64,000 nucleotides of DNA. Source: Scatosoma sp045127595. GTDB taxonomy: Bacteria; Bacillota; Clostridia; Christensenellales; Borkfalkiaceae. The notes under the pieces were generated by a model, which had not been told where the DNA came from, did not search any database, and saw only the letters and a list, made by a program, of their open reading frames with translations. Below, one piece after another: positions 40,612-48,958 of the stretch. The first letter of the stretch is position 1; each line of letters starts with the position of its first letter. The position numbers and the translations under genes are program-made. Location of the stretch: NCBI GenBank assembly GCA_045127595.1, contig JBGVQS010000028.1, positions 1 to 64,000 on the forward strand, read 5' to 3'.

Positions 40612-40941
40612 TTATAAAACCTTTCCGCCGTGTTTGTACGGGCGCGTCTTGTTGTATTCGTGCTTTTCTTTTATGACCTTTTCGAGGTCTATCCCGTAAT
40701 ACTCGCACATATCCATTATGCGGATCACAACGTCGGCGAGCTCGCTCGGCACGCCCTCCATTTTGCCGTTTTCCGAGTAGTAAGTTTCGGTCATACTTTT
40801 GCCCTTTCTCACTTCCTCAAACGCCTCCGACACCTCGGAAACAACGAGCATTAAAAGCTCGCCCGGGCGACGCGGGTCGTCCCACCACCCGTGGGCTTTT
40901 GCGTTTTTGTGGATATCCTCGCTAAATTCTTTGATTGTCAT
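40612..40941 (-). CDS. MazG-like nucleotide pyrophosphohydrolase
   Basis: 109 residues from the ATG at 40941. The all-helical metal-binding pattern EVSEAFEEVRKG (EExxE-type) and ELADVVIRIMDMCEYYGID (ExxD) is that of the MazG/dUTPase-alpha superfamily. Phage copies are thought to hydrolyse nucleotide alarmones or modified NTPs; the substrate here is not determined. The stop of the previous methyltransferase gene overlaps its start. Confidence 0.8.
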   Translation of the reverse strand: MTIKEFSEDIHKNAKAHGWWDDPRRPGELLMLVVSEVSEAFEEVRKGKSMTETYYSENGKMEGVPSELADVVIRIMDMCEYYGIDLEKVIKEKHEYNKTRPYKHGGKVL

Positions 40942-41945
40942 TTTTGTCCGTCCTCCTCGTTCAATCTCTTGCGGCATATCTCCGCGTATTCGCTTTTTAA
41001 TTCGATGAGCGCATAACCGCGCCCGAGTGATTTCGCAACAACGCCGACCGTGCCGCTTCCTGCAAAGGGGTCAAGCACGACGCCGCCACTCCTGCTTCCT
41101 GCAAGTATGCACGGCTCGACGAGCTTCGTCGGAAACGTTGCGTAGTGCGTTTCTTTGCTTCCTGTCGTCGATACGTGCCACACCGACCGTTTACGTCGTA
41201 GCCCTGTTTCGTTCGGAGCGTTGCCGTGTGATTCCGCGCTTGTGGGCGCGTCGTTGTTGAACGACTGCCCGCGGGTGTAAGCTCCGCCGCCTCTAAACGT
41301 CCTACGGTTGCCTTTGCGCCGCCCTGCGTTCTCCCGACTGCTTCCCTTGCTTCCGCGCGGTTGCGACTTGTCAAAGCCTACACACGGCTCTTTTATCGCC
41401 TCGCCGTCGAAGTAATAACGCCGCGACTTCGAGAGCAAAAACACGTATTCGTGGGCTTTCGTGCACCGATCGCGCACACTCTCGGGCATACAGTTCGGCT
41501 TTTCCCATATTATGTCTTGCCGCAAATACCACCCGTCCGCACGAAGCGCGAGGGCAAGCAACCACGGGACGCCGATCATATCTTTCGGCTTGACGTGCTC
41601 CGCCGTAGTAGGCGGGACGCCGTTCACATACCACCCCTTGCTCGTGTTTTGCTTGTGCCGTTCTCTCGTTTCCTGCTTCTCGTGCGAGCCTTTTCCGCTT
41701 CCTGCATAGCTGTCGGCGATATTGACCCAAAGCGTGCCGTCGGGCTTTAATACCCGCCGCACCTCTCGGAAAACTTCGACGAGCTTTTCAATGTATTCGC
41801 CGACCGTTGCTTCAAGCCCGATTTGACCCGCCACACCGTAGTCCCGCAACTGATAATACGGCGGGGAGGTTATGCAACAGTCCACGCTGTCGCTCGGGAG
41901 CTTTTTGAGCTCCGCAAGCGCGTCGCCTTGTAAAATCTTTTTCAC
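40938..41945 (-). CDS. DNA methyltransferase (N4-cytosine or N6-adenine)
   Basis: 335 residues. TSPPYYQLRDYG (motif IV SPPY, about 27-38) near the N-terminus and DPFAGSGTVGVVA (motif I, about 290) near the end give the beta-class order. SPPY favours N4-cytosine methylation. The middle contains a glycine/serine/arginine-rich stretch. It is one of four phage methyltransferases and overlaps the MazG-like gene. Confidence 0.85.
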   Translation of the reverse strand: MKKILQGDALAELKKLPSDSVDCCITSPPYYQLRDYGVAGQIGLEATVGEYIEKLVEVFREVRRVLKPDGTLWVNIADSYAGSGKGSHEKQETRERHKQNTSKGWYVNGVPPTTAEHVKPKDMIGVPWLLALALRADGWYLRQDIIWEKPNCMPESVRDRCTKAHEYVFLLSKSRRYYFDGEAIKEPCVGFDKSQPRGSKGSSRENAGRRKGNRRTFRGGGAYTRGQSFNNDAPTSAESHGNAPNETGLRRKRSVWHVSTTGSKETHYATFPTKLVEPCILAGSRSGGVVLDPFAGSGTVGVVAKSLGRGYALIELKSEYAEICRKRLNEEDGQK

Positions 41946-41957
41946 GTAGTCGCCCTC

Positions 41958-43706
41958 CTATGCTGTCAATACTTTTTCGAGCTCTTTCATCGTTTTGAGC
42001 TTCTTCCGAACGCAAAGCTCGGGGAGGTTTGCCCTCACGAGCACGGTCGCCATAACGGGACAAACGCTATTTCCAATTCTCGCGATTTGCGCCGACTTTG
42101 AGTAGCTGTCCGACACTTTCAAAACATAATCGGGAGGGAAGCCCTGCGCCGCCGCGAGCTCGTGCGGCTCTAACATACGCATAGCGACGTCGGAAATAAA
42201 ATACTGCACGCCGTCAATCTCAATAATCAAAATCTCATCGGCGGCGATCTTATACCCCGCGTAAGTGTTCAAAAGCTCCCGCACCTCGTTCCACTTTCCG
42301 AGAAGCGCGTCGCCGCTTCCGAGCTTCGTGAGATACGTCCGCACCTCCGCGTGGTGTCCTGCTTTCGCTGTTATTGTGGATAACGGCTCGCCGACGCTTT
42401 GCCCGTCCATACCTCGACGGAAAGTCGCAATATGCGACGCCAAAAGCGCGAAACGCGGCTCGGTCGTTACCGTGTGCAAGGGTTGAGCAACGTCTTGAAC
42501 ATTGTCCTCGCCCGTGTAATACTTCACAAGCGTCGCGCCCAAGAGCTGATTGTGGTCGCCCGCCGTAACGGTCGGGAGGGGCTTGTCGATTTCTCGCCCG
42601 CGCCCGTCCTCTCCGTTTCCATACCTCGAAGTTAAGGACACCGCCGCGAGGGCGTTGTGGTCGATTGCCGTGATTGTGGGGAGCGGTTTGCCAACGTCCG
42701 CGCCCGCTTGCTTCTCGCCCCCGTAATACTTCGAGAGGTAGGGCGACACGACAAAGTTCCGATTTCCCGTCGTGATCGTCGGAAGCGGCTCGTTTACCCC
42801 GTGGGGCGCGTTTCCCGTGTTGTTGCTCATCACGTAGGGCGTCAATACGGGATCAACCGCAAAGTGTTTATTGACTGCGGTGATTGTAGAGAGCGGATCG
42901 TCTACCGACTGCGGCGCGTTCTCGTAGTTCATTTGCATAATGAACGGACGCGGCGAGCGTATAACAAACTTGTCGAGCCCTCTCGCGATACGTTTCAAAG
43001 TGTTCACGGAAAGGGGCTTGTTTCGCCCGAAAATCGTCTTGCAAGGTATTCGCCAATCAATGCACTCCGCCGCCGTTTTGTACGGCTTCAAAGGCTTTTT
43101 GTCGCCGTGCGTCGGCTCGGGGAAAATGATCGGCTGACCGTCGCACCGAGCGATAAGGAAGAAACGCTTGCGGGACGTCGGCGCACCATAGTCGCAAGCC
43201 CTCATGACGCGCCAATCGACGGCGTACCCGAGCTTTTTGAGCTCATTGACGAACGAGCGGAAAGTTTGCCCCGCCTTTTCCTTTATCGGTTGCCCGTCTT
43301 TAATCGGGCCCCACGTCATAAACTCCTCGACGTTCTCCAAGATGATGACGCGGGGGCGGACGGTTGCCGCCCACCTCACCGCAACCCACGCAAGCCCTCG
43401 TATCTTCTTTGACACGGGCGTCCCGCCCTTTGCTTTTGAGAAGTGCTTGCAATCGGGAGAGCACCACACGAGAGCCACGGGGCGACCCTGTGTAACTTTG
43501 CGCGGGTCAATCTCCCAAACGTCCTCGCAAAAATGTCGAGTGTAGGGGTGATTTTTCTCGTGCATTTCAATCGCCGCGCGATCGTGATTGACTGCTATGT
43601 CAACAATGCGCCCCGTCGCGAGTTCTATGCCCGTACTCGCACCGCCTCCGCCCGCGAAGTTATCCACAATAAGCTCGTCGGTGAAATTGTATTGATATGC
43701 TTTCAC
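41958..43706 (-). CDS. C5-cytosine DNA methyltransferase with internal repeats
   Basis: 582 residues from the GTG at 43706, which overlaps the upstream stop (GTGA); the longer frame is upstream coding. Motif I is DNFAGGGGASTGIELA, motif IV has the catalytic cysteine in WCSPDCKHFSKAKGG, and motif VI is ENVEEF. Between about residues 280 and 480 sit six copies of a short repeat with core PLPTIT/PLSTIT spaced 30-45 residues apart, in place of a compact target-recognition domain. The end has ARIGNSVCP (motif X-like). It methylates cytosine, probably against host restriction. Confidence 0.9.
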   Translation of the reverse strand: MKAYQYNFTDELIVDNFAGGGGASTGIELATGRIVDIAVNHDRAAIEMHEKNHPYTRHFCEDVWEIDPRKVTQGRPVALVWCSPDCKHFSKAKGGTPVSKKIRGLAWVAVRWAATVRPRVIILENVEEFMTWGPIKDGQPIKEKAGQTFRSFVNELKKLGYAVDWRVMRACDYGAPTSRKRFFLIARCDGQPIIFPEPTHGDKKPLKPYKTAAECIDWRIPCKTIFGRNKPLSVNTLKRIARGLDKFVIRSPRPFIMQMNYENAPQSVDDPLSTITAVNKHFAVDPVLTPYVMSNNTGNAPHGVNEPLPTITTGNRNFVVSPYLSKYYGGEKQAGADVGKPLPTITAIDHNALAAVSLTSRYGNGEDGRGREIDKPLPTVTAGDHNQLLGATLVKYYTGEDNVQDVAQPLHTVTTEPRFALLASHIATFRRGMDGQSVGEPLSTITAKAGHHAEVRTYLTKLGSGDALLGKWNEVRELLNTYAGYKIAADEILIIEIDGVQYFISDVAMRMLEPHELAAAQGFPPDYVLKVSDSYSKSAQIARIGNSVCPVMATVLVRANLPELCVRKKLKTMKELEKVLTA

Positions 43707-44128
43707 TCGTCCTCGCCTCCGAATATTTCCTCCGTAATTCGCACAACCGCGGAGAGGCTCACCCTCGCGTCGTTTGTTGCGTGTGCGATCTTGTCGCGTA
43801 CCTGCTCGCAAAAAGCGTTGAGGTATAAACGGTTGACCTCTTTCGCAAGGGTTTTGAGTTTATTGAAAACCTCCTCGCTCACACCGAAGTCGTCTTGTGT
43901 CTTAATTTCCATTTTCTCGTAGAAAATGAATTGAAGCCCGGGCGTCTTGCCTTTGTCCTCGTCCTCGACGTGCTTGTCGAAAAGATTGAGTTGCTCCGTG
44001 CCTTTCTTGAAAAACGAGATCACCACGGGATACGCCTCGGTGTTGATATGTACGACGAGCCCCGTGTTCTTCTTTACGTATTCTTTGAGCTCGCTGACCT
44101 TTTGCTTGTAGCTGAAAATTGCCGTCAT
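43703..44128 (-). CDS. Hypothetical phage protein
   Basis: 141 residues. VVISFFKKGTEQLNLFDKHV and PGLQFIFYEKMEIKTQDDFG recur in early regions of Firmicutes phages without known function. Start ATG 44128, with GGAGGA upstream. It is translationally coupled to the C5 methyltransferase. Confidence 0.5.
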   Translation of the reverse strand: MTAIFSYKQKVSELKEYVKKNTGLVVHINTEAYPVVISFFKKGTEQLNLFDKHVEDEDKGKTPGLQFIFYEKMEIKTQDDFGVSEEVFNKLKTLAKEVNRLYLNAFCEQVRDKIAHATNDARVSLSAVVRITEEIFGGEDE

Positions 44129-44155
44129 TTTGTTTGTGTCCTCCTGTTGTTTTGA

Positions 44156-44373
44156 TTAAAAAGGGAAAAATTCTTTGAAGTATTCGATAAGGGTGCGCCC
44201 CTCGGTGTCATCAAGCTCGACGATTGTCCCCATTTTTTGCGCGGGGTTGTAATTTTCGAGCTTGAAGCCGTTGCCCGTGTATGTGATTTTGAACGTCCTT
44301 TTGACGCACGGGCTCGCTTCGTCGCCTTTCGGCTCACGCCTTTCGGCTCACGCCGTTCGTGCACTATAATCAC
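44156..44373 (-). pseudogene. Small phage gene broken by a 14-bp tandem duplication
   Basis: A GTG at 44373 follows GAGGAGGTG. The frame opens VIIVHERREPKG, then meets a second, exact copy of a 14-bp unit (44324-44337 and 44338-44351). Fourteen is not a multiple of three, so the frame shifts. With one copy removed, the protein reads through to KRTFKITYTGNGFKLENY and ends LIEYFKEFFPF at 44156, a compact 67-residue product. As it stands only an unrelated basic frame remains open. Confidence 0.7.
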
Positions 44374-44384
44374 GCCGCACCTCC

Positions 44385-44807
44385 TCAAAAGGGAATATCG
44401 CTGTCGTCGTCGCCGATCGCCATTTGCGAAAGCGTGGGTTTCTTCTTTGCGGGTTGTGCCGCTTGCGGAGCTTCACCGTCCTCGGCGCGCGCCTTTGCGC
44501 TCAAATACTCCACGCGGGTTACGATTATGTCAACGACCTTTTGCTTGTTGCCTTTGTTGTCCTCATATTCGCGGGGCTGAACGCTTCCCTCGACGTGCAC
44601 CTTGCTCCCTTTCGCCGTATAGCGGGCAATACCCTCGGCGACGGCTCTCCAAGCCGTACACTCAAAAAAGTCCGTGTGCCGCTCTCCGTCGGCGTCCCTG
44701 TATTCGCGATCGACGGCAATCGCAAACCTGCACTTTGCGACGCCGCTCGGCGTTTCCGTAAGTTCGGGGTCGCGGGTAAGGCGACCGATAAAAAACACTC
44801 TATTCAT
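44385..44807 (-). CDS. ssb: Single-stranded DNA-binding protein
   Basis: 140 residues from the ATG at 44807. MNRVFFIGRLTRDPELTETP, then FAIAVDREY and FFECTAWRAVAEGIARY, define the OB fold. The tail ends in DDDSDIPF, the acidic tip that binds partner proteins. It coats ssDNA in phage replication and recombination, next to RusA and the Sak4-like ATPase. Confidence 0.95.
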   Translation of the reverse strand: MNRVFFIGRLTRDPELTETPSGVAKCRFAIAVDREYRDADGERHTDFFECTAWRAVAEGIARYTAKGSKVHVEGSVQPREYEDNKGNKQKVVDIIVTRVEYLSAKARAEDGEAPQAAQPAKKKPTLSQMAIGDDDSDIPF

Positions 44808-44974
44808 TTTTTTGCCTCCTGTTCTTCGTATTTTGCTCTTAATTTTTGACAGCGGGGATAATCGCCCTTGCATTTCTCGACGGGTATTTTACACCCAAAG
44901 CAAGCCCGACGCTCCTCGCGTCGCCGTTTCCGTTCTTCTACACTTCGACCGTTTCGGGTCTTTCTTTTTGTCAT
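44804..44974 (-). CDS. Small zinc-binding phage protein (56 residues)
   Basis: Begins MTKRKTRNGRSVEERKRRRE and has CFGCKIP...CKGDYPRC, four cysteines that could bind one zinc. Very basic, thus likely nucleic-acid binding. Start overlaps the RusA stop and its own stop overlaps the ssb ATG (ATGA). Confidence 0.6.
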   Translation of the reverse strand: MTKRKTRNGRSVEERKRRREERRACFGCKIPVEKCKGDYPRCQKLRAKYEEQEAKK

Positions 44975-45369
44975 CGTTTGCCTCCGTTCGGTAAGATTTC
45001 CACAACGACATAGGTGCGCTTGTCATCGATCACCTCGTCGTATATTTGCGCGACGTACTTGCGACTGTCGTCCGTGATGAGCTTCGATTGCGTCATAGCG
45101 TCAAGCACAAATTTCGCCGCGCTTTTGATATTGTCAACGTCCCGCCTCTTGTCCTTTTCGTGCCACTCTATACGGAGCTTGACGGGATATTCCTCGGGGT
45201 GCACCTTTCGGAGCGTGCCCGCCCGTTTTGCCTCGAATAAAGCCCATAAAACGACTTGCTCCGTTTCCTCTTTGAAGCTCGCGCCCCTGTACTTGTTCGC
45301 CCTGCAAGCGGCTTGATAATCGTTGAGCGAGGGCATTTGTGCGTCGATTGTGAAAAAATTTCTTTCCAT
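44971..45369 (-). CDS. rusA: RusA-like Holliday junction resolvase
   Basis: 132 residues from the ATG at 45369. The segment KDKRRDVDNIKSAAKFVLDA carries the DxDN acidic pair of RusA endonucleases; the C-terminal DDKRTYVVVEILP strand is typical. It resolves recombination intermediates in replicating phage DNA. Confidence 0.88.
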   Translation of the reverse strand: MERNFFTIDAQMPSLNDYQAACRANKYRGASFKEETEQVVLWALFEAKRAGTLRKVHPEEYPVKLRIEWHEKDKRRDVDNIKSAAKFVLDAMTQSKLITDDSRKYVAQIYDEVIDDKRTYVVVEILPNGGKR

Positions 45370-45371
45370 AA

Positions 45372-46277
45372 TCACCGCCCCGCTTTGACGTCGAAAAAGC
45401 CGCCGCCGATCGCCCTGCGTATGTATTCGCACTTCATTCCGTCGTCATCACCGCACGCCTCGTCAAGCCTCAAAATAATATCAACGAGCTTTTCGTTCGT
45501 TACGAGGTGTCGGTTGGCGTAGCAATAACGCAAAAAGTCTTTTAATTCCTCCCGCAAACGGCTCGAAACGCCGAGCTCGGTCATCACCTCCGCGTGGCTC
45601 TTTAATCGTTCCAAGCTCCCGCCGCTTTTGATAATCTTGCCTTGCCATTTCGTCGCGCTTGTTGCGCGCTTCTCCATTTCCTCGTTCCAAGCATAGAAAG
45701 AAGCGATAGCGTCCGCGTCGTCGAAGTTCATCGCTCGACCCTCACCCCAAGCAATAAGCTCCTCGTCCGTCATCTTTGAAAAATCGGGGACGTTTTCACT
45801 CTCGCACGTGTGCGCGCTTGTTGTTTGTTTTTCTCTATCAATTTCTTTCTTTCTTTCTTTCTTCCCTACTATGTTCTCTATACTATCTTCTCTTATATAA
45901 GGTAGGGGGGCGGTCATTTTGTCCGACGGGGGGCGGTCATTTTGTCCGACGGGGGCGGTCATTTTGTCCGCCCCCCCTCCGAGGCTCTCAATCTCGTCGA
46001 GAGGGGTGCACTTGTAGGCATTTGTCAAGCCCGTCGAAGCGTTGCGGTCGTTCCTTTTAATGAGCCCCCGCACTTCCAAATCGTCGAGTATTCTCCGAAT
46101 TGTCCGCTCCGACGCGCCCGTAAACTCCGTGAGGTATTGCAAAGAGCCTTTGAATTCGCTCTCTCCGTCCTGTGAAAACGAATACACAAGCGCGTAAACG
46201 ATGAGGTCGTTGCCTTTGAGTTGTAGGCGGTTTCGCATCCAACCTTGCACAACGTAGTAGCTCTCGTCTTTTATCAT
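45372..46277 (-). CDS. Phage replication initiator with winged-helix N-terminus and internal iterons
   Basis: 301 residues. The N-terminal winged-helix (DLIVYALVYSFSQ, GSLQYLTEFTGASERTIRRI, LEVRGLIKRND) is that of phage initiators; the C-terminal ~110 residues are helical and DnaD-like in feel. The middle (about 103-125) is encoded by three near-identical DNA repeats (45911-45970), and the adjacent DNA is AT- and pyrimidine-rich. As with lambda O, the origin probably lies within the gene. Confidence 0.75.
   Translation of the reverse strand: MIKDESYYVVQGWMRNRLQLKGNDLIVYALVYSFSQDGESEFKGSLQYLTEFTGASERTIRRILDDLEVRGLIKRNDRNASTGLTNAYKCTPLDEIESLGGGADKMTAPVGQNDRPPSDKMTAPLPYIREDSIENIVGKKERKKEIDREKQTTSAHTCESENVPDFSKMTDEELIAWGEGRAMNFDDADAIASFYAWNEEMEKRATSATKWQGKIIKSGGSLERLKSHAEVMTELGVSSRLREELKDFLRYCYANRHLVTNEKLVDIILRLDEACGDDDGMKCEYIRRAIGGGFFDVKAGR
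45911..45970. repeat. Three origin-like iterons inside the initiator gene
   Basis: CGGTCATTTTGTCCG occurs at 45911-45925, 45934-45948 and 45956-45970 (spacing 23 and 22 bp, about two helical turns). Because the spacing is not a multiple of three, the middle copy is read in a different frame, so selection appears to act on the DNA. A T- and C-rich stretch, repeated CTTT then TATACT/TATATAA, lies at 45835-45900. Confidence 0.75.
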
Positions 46278-46325
46278 CTTTCACCTGCTTCGCCGCCGAC
46301 TGTCGGGCGGCTTGTTTGCCTGTTC

Positions 46326-47162
46326 TTAAAACGGCTCGTCGCCCGTTTCGAGCGGCTGTTTTTTAAGGTGCTCACCCTTGCACTCCGCCGAGCACACCGC
46401 CGCGCCGTAGGCTTTGAGTGTCTTGCGGTAAAGGGCGGACGTCATCGCTTGCCCGCATATCGAGCATTTCCAATCCGCGCCCGAGTTTCTCCACTCGTTG
46501 AGGGCTTGCCCTGTTTCGATTGTAGGAATAAACCCACCGTCGCCGAATAGCTCCGTCCTGTCTTTCGTGGGCGACGCGTAATGGTCTTGTGTAAGCTCAA
46601 AAAATACGGTGAATTCGTACTCCACGCCGTCGCGGAAAATCGGGGCAAGCCCGACCTTTTTATAACCTTTTCGACCGCCGTCGTTCGTTTCAATGTACGC
46701 GTCCTTTGCTCGGAGCGTTGCGATTATGTCAATATTTGACTGCAGGATACAATCGACGAGGCTCGTATAGATCGGGTCAATATCGCGCCACGCGACGTAA
46801 CCGTTCCCGCTTTTAGACTTCCGAACAATGTCGTCGTGCTGTTGAAGCATACCGCCGTCCCCGCTCCAAGCGTGGGAGAGGCTGTCAATGATAAGCACCT
46901 CGAAGCCCTCCGCCACCGCGTATTTGATTGCCTCGATATATTTTTCCGCCGTGAATGGAGGCTCTATCGGGCACACCGAGAATTCGCCGAGATGACTGTA
47001 AAGCTCCGCGCTCCCGTTTTCCGTGTCGATGACCGCGACTTTCGACCAATCGCCGCAAATACCAAACGCCGTGAGCAATGCCGAGTAGGTTTTTCCTGCA
47101 CCGCTCGGCGCGGAGTATGCTATTTTGAGTTTGATTTTTTTTCTTTCCGCCTTTCTAAACAT
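46326..47162 (-). CDS. Sak4-like AAA ATPase (recombination mediator)
   Basis: 278 residues. Walker A YSAPSGAGKTYSALL (about 15-29), Walker B EVLIIDSLSHAW (about 88-99), and a C-terminal zinc ribbon (WKCSICGQAM...CSAECKG). This RecA-core family supports single-strand annealing with SSB. It is encoded with Gp157-like and initiator genes, a common early-phage set. Confidence 0.85.
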   Translation of the reverse strand: MFRKAERKKIKLKIAYSAPSGAGKTYSALLTAFGICGDWSKVAVIDTENGSAELYSHLGEFSVCPIEPPFTAEKYIEAIKYAVAEGFEVLIIDSLSHAWSGDGGMLQQHDDIVRKSKSGNGYVAWRDIDPIYTSLVDCILQSNIDIIATLRAKDAYIETNDGGRKGYKKVGLAPIFRDGVEYEFTVFFELTQDHYASPTKDRTELFGDGGFIPTIETGQALNEWRNSGADWKCSICGQAMTSALYRKTLKAYGAAVCSAECKGEHLKKQPLETGDEPF

Positions 47163-47183
47163 TTTGAGTTTCCTCCGTTCGAT

Positions 47184-47687
47184 TTATTTGATTTGAATAT
47201 TATTGACCGTTTCGAGATGAGCCCCGGGCACGTCGCGCCCGCCTTTGATTGCTTCCTTGATTGCCGTCTTGTCGGGCTGATACTCTACCTTTTGCTTTAC
47301 AAACTCCGCGGGAAGCGCGTCAACGTTGTCGATGACCGTTTGCTCCGACCTGCGGAACGATATGCTTGCATATATGCCGCGGAGCTTCTCCGTGCCCGTT
47401 GCTATACACGCGTCCGAAAGCGTAGTTTTTACGCGGTCGCGCTCGGTGTCGAGCCGCTTCTTGTAAGCCGTCAAACGCTTAATAGCCGCCTCCGCGCGCT
47501 TGCTTTCCTCGTCGATCATACGATACACGACCGCCGTCGCGATCGCCTTTTCTTCAAACTTCATTTGCACGTCGTTCAAAGCCGCAACGAGATCAACACT
47601 CACCTCGCCCGTTTCGTCGTCCGCGCTCGCAATAAGCGCGTCGTAAATGCTGACAAATTCCGTCGTAAGCTCGTAGATATTAGGCAT
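47184..47687 (-). CDS. Siphovirus Gp157-like protein
   Basis: 167 residues from the ATG at 47687. A helical N-terminal half (KEEKAIATAVVYRMIDEESK-like, then LTAYKKRLDTERDRVKTTL) and a C-terminal SISFRRSEQTVIDNVDALP segment match Gp157, associated with phage resistance in Streptococcus and encoded beside Sak4-type ATPases. Its molecular role is unclear. Confidence 0.8.
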   Translation of the reverse strand: MPNIYELTTEFVSIYDALIASADDETGEVSVDLVAALNDVQMKFEEKAIATAVVYRMIDEESKRAEAAIKRLTAYKKRLDTERDRVKTTLSDACIATGTEKLRGIYASISFRRSEQTVIDNVDALPAEFVKQKVEYQPDKTAIKEAIKGGRDVPGAHLETVNNIQIK

Positions 47688-47928
47688 TTTCTTCGTCCTC
47701 CTGCTTGTCGTATTTAGCAACGTCTTTTTGCGCGCTTGCGACCCTGTCGCTTGCTTCCTTTGAGATTTCCGCAAAATACTCGAAGTCGTCCGTGGTGAGC
47801 GTGTCGCCGCGAGCTACGCGCTGTTGCATTTCTTTGTTGAGCTTCTCCGCGACTGCTTCCGCGACGAACTTCGCCTTTTCAAGTTCAAACCTTGCATAAT
47901 CTTCCGTTCCATAGTAAAATTTTGACAT
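47680..47928 (-). CDS. Small acidic helical phage protein
   Basis: 82 residues; begins MSKFYYGTEDYARFELEKAK and is helical throughout. A strong GGAGGAAACTC ribosome-binding cassette precedes the ATG. It overlaps the Gp157-like gene by 8 bp. Function unknown. Confidence 0.55.
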   Translation of the reverse strand: MSKFYYGTEDYARFELEKAKFVAEAVAEKLNKEMQQRVARGDTLTTDDFEYFAEISKEASDRVASAQKDVAKYDKQEDEENA

Positions 47929-48056
47929 TTTGAGTTTCCTCCGTTTTTAATTTTTTATTTTTCCCGTGAGATTTCGCGCCACGAGCCCGCGTTTGCCGAT
48001 TTTTCGGCGGTTTTGTGATTGTGCCGATATTTCCCCGACCGAGCTCTTGCGTCGAA

Positions 48057-48320
48057 TTAAAGCGCATTTAAGGGCTCGTCGGTGTATTCGTCGAGATCGT
48101 CCACCGTGCAACCGCACGCACGGGCGAGCTTCGACAGCATTCGAGCGTTCGGGGAGCGTTCGCCGCGCTCATATCCCGAGATACAGTTCACGCGGACGCC
48201 GCACATATACGCAAGGTCGCCCTGCGTGAGCCCTGCCGCCGTTCTTATTGCCGCGAGCTTTCTCATCGGGCGCACTTCCTCGCCTCTCCTGTTCACTCGC
48301 TTCGCCTGTCTTTGTGCCAT
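48057..48320 (-). CDS. XRE-family early regulator
   Basis: 87 residues from the ATG at 48320 (AAAGGAGAGAGG upstream). The helix-turn-helix RTAAGLTQGDLAYMCGVRVN leads to ISGYERGERSPNARMLSKLA, a classic Cro/CI domain. Being in the early operon opposite the repressor, it is probably Cro-like or another early switch regulator. Confidence 0.8.
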   Translation of the reverse strand: MAQRQAKRVNRRGEEVRPMRKLAAIRTAAGLTQGDLAYMCGVRVNCISGYERGERSPNARMLSKLARACGCTVDDLDEYTDEPLNAL

Positions 48321-48372
48321 CGTTCCTCTCTCCTTTATCGTTTGACTTTCGTCCACGTTCGGACGCGTCGCC

Positions 48373-48732
48373 TTATGTATTGTCATCACCTCCAAAACCC
48401 GCAAATTCGGGAAAGGGCTCGCCCTCTCGTCGCTTTCTCATTTCCTCCGCGATTTTCTTCACGTCGGGCGCGAACATTGTCGCGGCTGTATTGCCGACGA
48501 CTTCCGTGCAAGCCTTGATAAAGCGTAGCCCCTCGTCCCTGTTGCAATTTAAGAGACCCCGCACACAATAGCCCGTCTTGCTTTTGCTGTCGCGCGCCAC
48601 GAGTAGCATTATAGGCGTTTCGAGGATCTCCGTGTCCTCCACCTTTCCGCTCTCTTTGTCGATGAGCTCAAATTTTACGCGGCAAACGGTCGAGCCGCCG
48701 ACCTGTCGCGTTTTGTCCTGTGTCTTTGCCAT
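48373..48732 (-). CDS. Hypothetical early phage protein
   Basis: 119 residues from the ATG at 48732 with GGAGG nine bases upstream. Beta-rich N-terminus (VCRVKFELIDKESGKVEDTE), helical end (VKKIAEEMRKRREG). No family was recognised. It is followed 50 bp later by the XRE gene. Confidence 0.5.
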   Translation of the reverse strand: MAKTQDKTRQVGGSTVCRVKFELIDKESGKVEDTEILETPIMLLVARDSKSKTGYCVRGLLNCNRDEGLRFIKACTEVVGNTAATMFAPDVKKIAEEMRKRREGEPFPEFAGFGGDDNT

Positions 48733-48757
48733 TTCTTCGTTCCTCCGTTTGATTTTT

Positions 48758-48955
48758 TTATTTTCTCGACGTTTCGCCGAGGTGTTTGAGATTGTGCCGC
48801 TCGGCTTCATTGTCGCCGAGTTTACGCGTAAAAAGCGCGAGTTGTTGATATTCCCGCATAGGGTCGTCGGTGCTTCCTACGTAGCCGTTGAGCCGACGCA
48901 TTTCCTCCGACCACTTCTTGACCCCGTACACGTGGAAGCTGATGAAATTCGCCAC
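48758..48955 (-). CDS. Small early phage protein
   Basis: 65 residues, starting MANFISFHVYGVKKWSEEMR. GGAGGTG lies shortly before the ATG. Mostly helical and basic, unknown function. Confidence 0.5.
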   Translation of the reverse strand: MANFISFHVYGVKKWSEEMRRLNGYVGSTDDPMREYQQLALFTRKLGDNEAERHNLKHLGETSRK

Positions 48956-48958
48956 CGT

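Noticed and set aside
44125..44388. 87-codon ORF on the minus strand
   Set aside because: It is the out-of-frame reading produced by the 14-bp duplication; the conserved-looking protein is in another frame.
45901..45980. CRISPR-like array
   Set aside because: Three short repeats with 7-8-bp gaps inside a coding region are iterons; no other repeat-spacer pattern was seen in the window.
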